Part shown: piece after piece, positions 9,382 to 16,209 of the stretch
Position numbering within the stretch: position 1 is the first letter of the stretch
How the letters are laid out: the number at the start of each line of letters is the position of its first letter
NCBI GenBank assembly: GCA_003427395.1
Contig: BFEA01000228.1
Span: 159,494-190,182, forward strand
Length of the DNA: 30,689 nucleotides
Reading direction: 5' to 3'
Origin: Chara braunii
Taxonomy: Eukaryota; Streptophyta; Charophyceae; Charales; Characeae
Made by a program: the position numbers and the translations under genes
Notes under the pieces: model-generated
What the model was told of the DNA's origin: nothing
Seen by the model: only the letters and a program-made list of their open reading frames with translations
The model's database searches: none

Positions 9382-9422
9382 GCACCCCCAAGGCCGCGGC
9401 CTTCCCCAATCAACGGGGGGGC
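9382..9422 (+). other. Hairpin with palindromic loop after primer binding site (copy 2)
   Basis: Same structure as at 507-547 with the palindrome AAGGCCGCGGCCTT intact (9390-9403). One stem base is changed (GGGGGTGC to GGGGGGGC), giving one mismatch in the 8-bp stem. Confidence 0.65.
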
Positions 9423-9439
9423 GAAAGCAAAACTAATTA

Positions 9440-11308
9440 GCTTTTAAAAAGTTGATTAGTTGATTTTTTTTTTTTTTTCTTTGATCTTGTATTTTATTTT
9501 TTTCCATTATCTCCCGATCCGCGTGCTTTCGCACAAGCCGCACCACCCCCAAGGCCGCGACCTTCCCCAATCAATGGGGGTGCGGGGGCTGATTAGTCCA
9601 AATACTAATTAGTTCGTTTTCTTGACTAGTTTCATTTTTGATATTTTTTTGAATTAGTTTTTCTTAAATATCTGTCAATCCGCATATTTTCTCGCAAAGA
9701 ACGCAGGGGACAAAGTTTGACGTCTCGACGAGGGGAACGTTATGAGATGTTTCTTGCTATAATCTAATCGTCAGATTTTGGGATAACGAATTTTCTTCGA
9801 TAATCAAATCATTAATTCGAAATTTTTAATTTTCTTTTTTTATTTTTGAGGGAAATTGGCACATTTTCTTGAGATAACTCCTTGTACCAAACCTGCTCAG
9901 TTTATTTTTCCCGTCGTTTTGATACCTTGGACGGGGCAAACGGGGGTGATTAGAGGCAAAAACGGTAAGTATCAGCAAAAAAAAAAAAAAAAAAAAAAAG
10001 TATAACAAAAATTAAATATTTAATTTTTTTAAAAATTTAGTGTAAAATACCATAAAGGGGATTAAGAAAAAAAGTGTTCCGTCAAAGTTTTTGCAAATTT
10101 TGAGTAAAGTTGACAGAAAAATTTTGGGACTGAACGAGTTTTGGAAGAGAGCATGCGGTTGCGCGCGAAGCCCCCAAAACCCTAATTAGGGGAAACCCTA
10201 ATTAGGGGAAGTCTTATTCAAGGTCTTGGGGCGGATAACAACCTCGAAGAGGAAGGATAGTATACAGAGAATATTTTGCCTTTTAAATTCTTCGGCTTTT
10301 TTTTTTTTTTAATAAAATAAAATAAAATAAATATTAAAAATAACAAAAAAAGATTAATTAAATTTTATTTTATTTTATTTTTAAATTCTGACGTCTTTCC
10401 TTTCGGGTTGTTGAGCTAGGGGAGGAAGCCCCGAACCCCATCCCCATGGGGGGAGGGGAAATACTGCCCAATTTTCTAAAAAATTTGCGAAATATTTCGA
10501 ATTAATTAGGAAATAATTAGAGAAAATACTTAAAACTTGGTTAAAAATTAATATTTCCCTTTGATATTTTTTCGCTTTTGCTATACTCCTTCGGCGACTA
10601 TTTTGAGGCCTTCGGCCACACCCCATCCCCACGGGGGGAGGCAAATTGCTTCCAAAATTTTCGGGGACCCTTGTGGTCAAGCAGTTTTGCCTAAAGACAT
10701 ATACAAGGGACATGAGTGTATGTAAAATAAGAAAGGGGAGGGTATCTTATGTACATGTAATTATTGTAAATTAGATACAGTTAAATACAAAAAAATATTG
10801 GCGGAAAGAGAAACGCTTCAGCCGCGCTACTCTCTAGGGGAAGCTTTGCATGCCTCTAGGCAGTGGTCGAGGGCCAGTGGGTTTCTAGAAGATAAAAGTA
10901 ATTTTTATTTATTTAAATTCATTAAAATTTCCAAAAAATATTAAAATGGCTTAGAAAAATAAAGCGAAGAAGGTCACGCCTTCTAATTTTGGTACTTAGA
11001 TAGAGGGTAACATTTGTACTCCTGAGGGGTGACCGGAGCAGTCACAGGCAGCGTTCCCTTGAACAGAGCACACACCTTCTATCCGAGGGAACCTGACTGT
11101 TGCCTTGTTTAGAGCCGGGACTCCGCCCTGTAGCACCATAAGGGACCTTTGGATAGCTAGGAGATAGATCGACAGCGTGACATCGGGGCTCCCAACGAAG
11201 GGAGGCGAAGCGCTGTCGAAATTTCCTTAGAATCGACAAGCCTTCTTCTACTATCTTTTACTTTCTCTACCCATCCCTCTTGCTGCGTTCTCTCTAGTCG
11301 CCAGTTGG
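9440..11308 (+). other. AT-rich non-coding leader of copy 2
   Basis: It resembles the copy 1 leader in composition and in landmarks: CTCCCGATCC near 9510, an ACCCTAATTAGGGG cluster at 10185-10225, and CCCCATCCCCAYGGGGGGAGG blocks near 10438 and 10622 (copy 1 has one near 1600). Poly-A and poly-T runs occur at 9979-9999 and 10300-10380. From about 11000 composition shifts to mixed GC just before the accessory ORFs. No convincing coding frame on either strand. Confidence 0.65.
9544..9582 (+). other. Second copy of the palindromic hairpin
   Basis: CACCCCC (9544-9550) and GGGGGTG (9576-9582) again enclose the palindrome, here with one change (AAGGCCGCGACCTT) that breaks its self-complementarity. 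The duplication follows a GATCCGCGTGCTTTCGC stretch and may have arisen by local slippage during reverse transcription. Confidence 0.65.
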
Positions 11309-12058
11309 ATGTGGCCGCGAGCGCAAGTAGAGGTCTATGAGGCCACCATCGACTGGGACTTGGAGCCCCTTGAACTCATAGAAGGGGATCTGGTGGAGCT
11401 CACGATCCCCGGGTGCAGCGATCGATACGTTGACGGCCAGTTTGCGTGGAGGTCCATAATCTTGTCCGAGGACGTGTGGCTTTGGACGCACAAAGAGCAC
11501 CGGCCTGGGCAAGGAGTGGGCGTAGTGAGAGCCTACTTGTACTTACGACCGGGCGCGGTCAGGGAGGCCGTGGTGGGCCTCGCGACGACAGGGACTAGTG
11601 GCGCGGTTAGCAGGCTGTTATGCTACCTGAGGGACGAGGTAGCTGCCTTCCGAGCGGAGGACTCGGACGACCCGTTGACCCTATTTCACGGACGCCCTCC
11701 TCTTGATATCACGGGCGAGCTGGTGGTAGCACGGGACAGGTTTTTCCCGTATAGCGTTAGGAGTCTGCGGGCGATAGTTCCGACGTTCATAGTAGAGAGC
11801 GTCTTTGGAGGTATTGGTGGAGTGGTCGAGACATACCTAGCCTATCAGGATCTCAAGATCCTGGCGAGAAGACCTGCCGACCTCGACTACATCTATTATT
11901 CGCTCGCGACCGGTGGGCCTCGTTGGGGTGATGAGAGGGTTCAGCTTATAGAGCTGATCCGTTCGATAGACGACGAGTGGCCCCAGTCTCCGTGCGTTTG
12001 GGATTGGCTAGACTGTGAGCTCCGAGCAGGCCCCGAGTACGTGACCTACATCGGGTGA
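11309..12058 (+). CDS. Accessory ORF A, unknown paralogous family (main part)
   Basis: 249 codons from ATG to a TGA at 12056. I do not recognise the family. It is homologous to ORF B and, more distantly, ORF C downstream. Shared landmarks by residue: VWLW at 56-59, FFPY at 145-148, VPTF at 157-160, and GPRWGDERVQLIELIRSI at 203-220. No signal peptide, transmembrane segment or metal-binding motif is evident, and composition looks like a soluble alpha/beta protein. It is the first ORF after the leader of copy 2 and lies on the element's sense strand. The frame continues past the stop into an acidic tail, so the native protein may be longer. No counterpart exists in copy 1. Confidence 0.7.
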   Translation: MWPRAQVEVYEATIDWDLEPLELIEGDLVELTIPGCSDRYVDGQFAWRSIILSEDVWLWTHKEHRPGQGVGVVRAYLYLRPGAVREAVVGLATTGTSGAVSRLLCYLRDEVAAFRAEDSDDPLTLFHGRPPLDITGELVVARDRFFPYSVRSLRAIVPTFIVESVFGGIGGVVETYLAYQDLKILARRPADLDYIYYSLATGGPRWGDERVQLIELIRSIDDEWPQSPCVWDWLDCELRAGPEYVTYIG

Positions 12059-12325
12059 CTTTTCTACGACGACTGGGGGAGCTGGTGGAGTGAGGACGCT
12101 GGGCGACCTCTGATACACGGCCATCAGTTGGCGGAGTACTACCAGGCTATAGGACAGGCACCATACCGCGTGGAGGACGAGTTTGACGACGAGGGTTGGG
12201 AGCGAGAGGACGACGAGGACGCCTGGGAGCCAGATTGGGTCGACCCAGAGGGTGAGGTTGACGAGGAGGAGATCGACGTTACGGACGCCCACTTTCCCAA
12301 GATAGGAGTAGCAGTTCGGGCATAG
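12059..12325 (+). CDS. Acidic tail of accessory ORF A after the in-frame stop
   Basis: The frame of ORF A stays open for 88 codons after the TGA at 12056-12058, to a stop at 12323. It first encodes an aromatic stretch (LFYDDWGSWWSEDAG), then a strongly acidic tail with many D and E and few basic residues, ending near AVRA. ORF B shows the same arrangement of stop, W/Y-rich stretch and acidic tail. The stop may be a mutated TGG or a readthrough site; without it A would be about 338 residues. Confidence 0.6.
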   Translation, partial: LFYDDWGSWWSEDAGRPLIHGHQLAEYYQAIGQAPYRVEDEFDDEGWEREDDEDAWEPDWVDPEGEVDEEEIDVTDAHFPKIGVAVRA

Positions 12326-12371
12326 GAGCGGGCTTAGCGTCAGATATCGGCCGATAGCGGAGAGCGGATCG

Positions 12372-13220
12372 ATGGTAGAGCAGGCCAGCGGGGTGGAGCT
12401 TGAGATCGACGACGCCAGATGGCCTAGACCCCCAGAGATAGTAGCACCAGGTAGGGTGGCGCTAGATCTGCCGTCCAGAGGGGTTTCTGCCGATGCGATA
12501 GAGAGTCGATGGTCATCGACGGTGCTGGCCTCAGAGGTACACTTGTGGTCGTACGTCATCGAGACATTCGAGCCGGACAGTCAGGGGTGGCGACGACCAG
12601 GCACGACTAGTATAGAGGTAGTGGGGCACATTTACTACTCGCCGGAGGTGCTAGCTACGGTCTATTATCACGGCCTCGTACACGATCATTGGCGAGAGGA
12701 GCAGACCGCGAGGGCGATCTTACTGGCTAGAGCGGACTCCGCGCGCGGCGAGGTAGAACGGTTGCACGGGGGTGTTCGAAGAGTGACGACGACCTTCAGG
12801 ATTGGAGGACACTTCCCATATCCCAGCAGTCCACTCCGTGTGACACTTCCGTGCTTCGTGGCAGAGGAGCTTTGGGGACTTAGGCGTTTGGGTGAGATCT
12901 ATTTTGCGGCTCTTGACTTGGACGGCCTCTGCCGAGGGTACACTGACAGGGATTGGGTGTTGTATGCGCAGTTTGTAGCAGGGCCGCTTGTAGGCGAGCG
13001 AGGACTCCCGCTGATTGAGTTCCTACGGGCCATTGTTCCTACCGGGAGCCCTGACCTATACTCTCTATACCAGCCCCTAGCCTTCTGGACGGCACTAGAG
13101 AGAGAGGCTCGGAGGCCTACAGATCATTTAGCTGGAGTAGGACAGCTGTTAGCCGAGACTCGTGAGGAGAGGCCGGGCCATCTCATCTTGATCGGGGAGG
13201 TTGAGGAGTATTACCGATAG
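12372..13220 (+). CDS. Accessory ORF B, paralogue of ORF A (main part)
   Basis: 282 codons from ATG to a TAG at 13218. It aligns with ORF A in nearly the same register: VHLW at 56-59, FPY at 148-150, LPCF at 159-162, GPLVGERGLPLIEFLRAI at 204-221. The middle segment HWREEQTARAIL (106-117) matches SWRSELLARVIV of ORF C. Function unknown. It begins 46 bases after the end of the A tail, in another frame. The length, intact frame and paralogy argue that it was under protein-level selection. Confidence 0.7.
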   Translation: MVEQASGVELEIDDARWPRPPEIVAPGRVALDLPSRGVSADAIESRWSSTVLASEVHLWSYVIETFEPDSQGWRRPGTTSIEVVGHIYYSPEVLATVYYHGLVHDHWREEQTARAILLARADSARGEVERLHGGVRRVTTTFRIGGHFPYPSSPLRVTLPCFVAEELWGLRRLGEIYFAALDLDGLCRGYTDRDWVLYAQFVAGPLVGERGLPLIEFLRAIVPTGSPDLYSLYQPLAFWTALEREARRPTDHLAGVGQLLAETREERPGHLILIGEVEEYYR

Positions 13221-13475
13221 GTATATCCAGAGGCAGACGATCTTGCATGGTACGCTGAAGATCGGGATTGGGAGGAGTTCGATGACATAGACCCTTGGGG
13301 TGACCAGGACGAGGGCTGGGGAGCTCTAGCGCGGGCCGAGGGACAGGAGGAGGTAGGTGGAGAGGCGCCGCAGGAGGACGGCTGGGGACATCTCCTTCAG
13401 GCCGAGGGACAGGAGGAAATCCCATGGGGGCAGAGGGTAGATGAGGACACAAATGAAGATATGCCAGATGCATGA
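13221..13475 (+). CDS. Acidic tail of accessory ORF B after the in-frame stop
   Basis: After the TAG at 13218-13220 the frame stays open for 84 codons to a TGA at 13473-13475. The peptide is rich in D, E, W and G and holds two similar segments, GWGALARAEGQEE and GWGHLLQAEGQEE, an internal duplication of about 25 residues. The equivalent part of ORF A is also acidic. Acidic tails of this type occur in proteins that mask basic partners or chaperone histones or nucleic-acid-binding proteins, but no such role is shown here. Confidence 0.6.
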   Translation, partial: VYPEADDLAWYAEDRDWEEFDDIDPWGDQDEGWGALARAEGQEEVGGEAPQEDGWGHLLQAEGQEEIPWGQRVDEDTNEDMPDA

Positions 13476-13585
13476 GACGACAAGAGGCAGGGCATATCCG
13501 AGTGAAGTTCAAATAAAAGAGTAGTGGAGAGACGATGAGCAGATATTGTTAGGCGAGGCGAGACTGGCAGCAAGAGCAGGAAAGG

Positions 13586-13822
13586 ATGGCAGACAAGGAT
13601 ATACTGAGAGTGACGCTTTCCCTACGACGGGATAGGACAGGAGGCTGGGAAGATGAAGTGTTGGGCAATGTTGAGCGACAGATCAGACTCATGACGGAGC
13701 ATGCCCTGGAGATACGGAGAGGCCAGAGGTACGTCGAGTTCACTATCTACTTCCATGGAGCAGACGGGAGAGTGCACAACACCTACTCGGCCATGATGGA
13801 CCTGAGTGGGAGAGTTGTCTGA
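13586..13822 (+). CDS. Accessory ORF D1, small protein of unknown function
   Basis: 78 codons from ATG. The pattern ILRVTLSLRRD, a predicted helix around residues 22-42, and VEFTIYFHGADGRVHNTY suggest a compact strand-helix-strand-strand fold. ORF D2 downstream has the same pattern at the same relative place, directly after C instead of after B. No known motif. It lies 110 bases after the B tail and 72 bases before ORF C, in the frame of ORF C. Confidence 0.55.
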   Translation: MADKDILRVTLSLRRDRTGGWEDEVLGNVERQIRLMTEHALEIRRGQRYVEFTIYFHGADGRVHNTYSAMMDLSGRVV

Positions 13823-13894
13823 GGGGTTAGCGACATCATGAGATAGGGAACGTCGAAGGGAGTAGAGTAATACAGATCGGGAACCGAAGGGGAG

Positions 13895-14650
13895 ATGAGG
13901 AGTGACTCAGTAGTCTGGTTAGCTTATGTTCTCTCACGAGAGTCCGAATCCTATAGCGTGAGGAAACTAGTGAGACCCAGAGAGACGGCGGTTGGATACG
14001 ACATTCCTCTTCCTGTGGCGTTAGAGGGGACAGGGCGTGTTCCGTTACGATACCTGGGAACGTGGCTCGCAGAGGGACTCTTCCTTTGGACAGTGATATT
14101 GAGAGATGGACGACCCGAGAGGACTCATGACCTAGAAGGGGTCGGACATCTGATAGCGGATAGAGCACACGATTTAGAGGTAGGACTGACGCTCGCAGGG
14201 GTCAGCAGGGCTTCGTGGAGAAGTGAGCTGTTGGCCAGAGTGATCGTAAATCAGCAACTGGCGAGGCTCTCTGGAGGGAGGACGTATTGGAGCCGCTTGG
14301 TATACGGTCTTCCGCACCCGACCCTCTATCCGAGAGAGGATTGGCGATTCGGACTTCCTGCCTTCGTTATAGGGCAGACCTATGGCAGCGTGGATCGTTT
14401 GAGGAGAGCAGTGGATCACACACTTTACGCGCTCTGGGAGGGATTAGCGCCCCGTTTCAGGGAAGTATACTACGCCATTTGTGTGAGGTGGGGACCGCCC
14501 AGCAGAGAGACGCTTGACGACATCATAAACGTTACTTGCTGGGTGGACTGTCTGAGGCCAGTTGATCTGATTAGGTACTGCAGGAGACGGGCGGAGGTTG
14601 ATTACGTGGGGCTAGAGGATGTGAGGTTTGTCTTCGAGGCCGCAGCTTAG
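13895..14650 (+). CDS. Accessory ORF C, third member of the A/B family
   Basis: 251 codons from ATG to TAG. It is more diverged but keeps the family landmarks: LFLWT (62-66), GVGHL (82-86, VVGHI in B), SWRSELLARVIV (107-118), LYP (144-146), LPAFV (154-158) and RWGPPSRETLDDII (198-211). It lacks the acidic tail; the frame closes at 14648 and reopens three bases later as D2. No membrane segment or known catalytic motif is seen. Function unknown. Confidence 0.65.
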   Translation: MRSDSVVWLAYVLSRESESYSVRKLVRPRETAVGYDIPLPVALEGTGRVPLRYLGTWLAEGLFLWTVILRDGRPERTHDLEGVGHLIADRAHDLEVGLTLAGVSRASWRSELLARVIVNQQLARLSGGRTYWSRLVYGLPHPTLYPREDWRFGLPAFVIGQTYGSVDRLRRAVDHTLYALWEGLAPRFREVYYAICVRWGPPSRETLDDIINVTCWVDCLRPVDLIRYCRRRAEVDYVGLEDVRFVFEAAA

Positions 14651-14653
14651 GGA

Positions 14654-14941
14654 ATGCCGGGGAGGACGGCCACCGTGATGCGTGTAGGAGAGCAACTGGT
14701 AAGCACAGGGTACACTGTGACAGTACTTCTCCGAGCATACGTAGATCAGGACTTGACGGCGAGGGAGTGCCGACAACGAGCCAGGGATTTGCTCCACGAG
14801 CATAAAGCCGATGTAATGGCGCGGGTGACCTTCCAGACCTCGATTTCCTATAAGGTGATGATATGGTCACATGGTTATATGCGTGCGGAACACTTCCACG
14901 ACGAGACGGTAGCGGAGGCTAGAGCGAGGGTGAGAGGATGA
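14654..14941 (+). CDS. Accessory ORF D2, small protein, possible paralogue of D1
   Basis: 95 codons from an ATG one codon after the stop of ORF C and in the same frame, so C and D2 could be a fusion split by the TAG at 14648. Pattern: TVTVLLRAYVDQ strand, helix with RQRARDLLHEHKADVM, then VTFQTSISYKVMIWSHGY strands, comparable to D1. The similarity is mainly in pattern and needs a profile comparison. Confidence 0.55.
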   Translation: MPGRTATVMRVGEQLVSTGYTVTVLLRAYVDQDLTARECRQRARDLLHEHKADVMARVTFQTSISYKVMIWSHGYMRAEHFHDETVAEARARVRG

Positions 14942-14959
14942 GCTGGAAAGAGATGAGGA

Positions 14960-15286
14960 ATGAGTATGGAAGAGGAGAGTGAGGCAGTCGAAAGAGTGAG
15001 AAAGCGTATTAAAGAGCCACTCTTGAACCAGGTAAAGGAGTTGGGGAACAAGTTAAGGGAGATCTGGTCGTGCTAGGATGAGGGCAAGTTGCGTAGGGCT
15101 GAGCTCGTGACGAGAGAGTTAGAGAGTTTGTTTAGGGAGGAAAGAGAGATTATCCAGGCGTGGAGATCAGACTTTCTGGAGAGGGTAAAGGCTAGGAGCG
15201 TATCACGCGAAGGAACTAGGGAGAGGTATGCAAAGGGCGAGACAACGGAGGACAAGGTAACGCAGGGAGGTAGCGACAGGACATGA
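14960..15286 (+). pseudogene. Accessory ORF E, coiled-coil protein with one internal stop
   Basis: From ATG at 14960 the frame reads 38 codons, meets a TAG at 15074-15076, then continues 69 codons to TGA at 15284. Both halves are highly charged and helical (ERVRKRIKEPLLNQVKELG; ELVTRELESLFREEREII), consistent with one coiled-coil protein of about 107 residues. The second half has no ATG near its start, which supports reading it as one broken gene. It lies 19 bases downstream of D2. Its terminal TGA overlaps the next ATG as ATGA. Confidence 0.5.
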
Positions 15287-15414
15287 GCGGAACTGCGCTA
15301 CACACGAAGGATCGGTACTCATTGCATGTGGTAGGGACACTGGACGGACCGTTGGTGTTAGTGATCGTAGAGCTCCAACTCCATACCAGACTGTGTCCGC
15401 CGTGCGCTGCGTGA
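15283..15414 (+). CDS. Accessory ORF F, first frame
   Basis: 43 codons from an ATG that overlaps the stop of ORF E (ATGA). It encodes a hydrophobic strand pattern (YSLHVVGTLDG, LVLVIVELQLH) and ends at 15414. The other frame is open across the same place and runs on into the 15443 segment, so this may be the N-terminal part of a protein continued by a frameshift. Unknown function, low certainty. Confidence 0.35.
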   Translation: MSGTALHTKDRYSLHVVGTLDGPLVLVIVELQLHTRLCPPCAA

Positions 15415-15442
15415 GGCTAGGGGGACAGGACTTTGGATCGGA

Positions 15443-15775
15443 GTGGAAGGAGGACGAAGGATTAAATACGTACTTCGAGTAACACCATTCGAAGGGCGGT
15501 CTCTGATAAGGGCATGGTACGAGACGACCAGAGAGGCTGAGAGGTTGAAGATAAGCGAAGCCAGGAAGGCTGGAGAGCTGGGGAGAGTTATAGCAGATGG
15601 TGCAATACTCAGGGTGCTAGCCGCTCACGATCGGTACTGGAGGGAATCAATAAAGACTTTAGAGGCCATAAAGGATAGTGGAGATGAAGAGGATTTTGAG
15701 GCGTTCTATGATATATTGGAGTTGTCGGCAGTGAAACTACGAGCGGTTGTAGCACTGGCTACCCTCAGATGTTAA
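15443..15775 (+). CDS. Accessory ORF F, second frame
   Basis: About 110 codons without an ATG at the start (the first codon here is GTG; the frame is open upstream at least to 15386). It starts with a basic strand segment (RRIKYVLRVTPFEG) and continues with helices (REAERLKISEARKAGELG; AFYDILELSAVKLRAVVALA). No known domain. The missing ATG suggests frameshift fusion to the preceding 43-codon frame, splicing or decay. Confidence 0.4.
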   Translation: MEGGRRIKYVLRVTPFEGRSLIRAWYETTREAERLKISEARKAGELGRVIADGAILRVLAAHDRYWRESIKTLEAIKDSGDEEDFEAFYDILELSAVKLRAVVALATLRC

Positions 15776-15779
15776 ACAG

Positions 15780-16046
15780 GTGACCTCAAGGAGGACAGAG
15801 ATAGACGCTCGGAGGCTCTTGAGGGGTGCTGATCAGGAGACACTGGTTAGGCTTGGGACCGCGATCTGCCGCAGGAGTAGAGATCCTGTCACGGGTGTAC
15901 TGCAGATCCGGAGAGGCGCAACCTTGTTGACCGATCCCGAAGGAGAGGTTTACCTAGACACAGGGATTCTTGGGGTAGAAGGAGAGCACGAGATCCGCGA
16001 CCGGAACCGAGTACTGGTGGTGGTGATCAGGGCAGTCGAGAGCTAG
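15780..16046 (+). CDS. Accessory ORF G, small frame before gag leader
   Basis: About 88 codons, no ATG inside. The frame is open from 15753, overlapping the end of ORF F by about 20 bases. A helix (DARRLLRGADQETLVRLGT) is followed by strands (VLQIRRGATLLTD, VYLDTGIL, VLVVVIRAV). It ends at TAG 16044, only 36 bases before the GGTCCGGG array that leads into gag. Unknown function; it may be the C-terminal part of F by a frameshift. Confidence 0.4.
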   Translation: MTSRRTEIDARRLLRGADQETLVRLGTAICRRSRDPVTGVLQIRRGATLLTDPEGEVYLDTGILGVEGEHEIRDRNRVLVVVIRAVES

Positions 16047-16081
16047 GGTTGGTGACGAGCGTGAACCGTGACAAGGAAACT

Positions 16082-16170
16082 GGTCCGGGCTACGAGTTCT
16101 GTCACAGGTCCGGGCTGCGAGTTCTGTCACAGGTCCGAGCTGCAACAACTATCATAGGTCCGGGCTGTAA
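16082..16170 (+). repeat. 25-bp tandem repeat with GGTCCGGGCT, directly upstream of gag copy 2
   Basis: Units start at 16082, 16107, 16132 and 16157 (the last is partial). Each opens with GGTCCGGGCT (one has GGTCCGAGCT). Most units end in TGTCACA or TATCATA, so unit borders read CACAG or CATAG before GTCCGG, resembling repeated 3' splice sites. Copy 1 carries dispersed copies of the same motif in the same position relative to gag. Confidence 0.75.
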
Positions 16171-16209
16171 CACCCGGCGAGAGTGCCTAACTGCGTCTTC
16201 AAGTGGCCT

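Noticed and set aside
11309-16046. Envelope-like gene in the accessory cassette
   Set aside because: No signal peptide or transmembrane segment in any of the frames, and the position is before gag rather than after pol.
11309-16046. Bacterial operon or contamination, suggested by close spacing and an ATGA overlap
   Set aside because: The cassette is embedded between a plant-type primer binding site and gag of the same orientation, no Shine-Dalgarno pattern is consistent, and in-frame stops match the decay seen in gag and pol.
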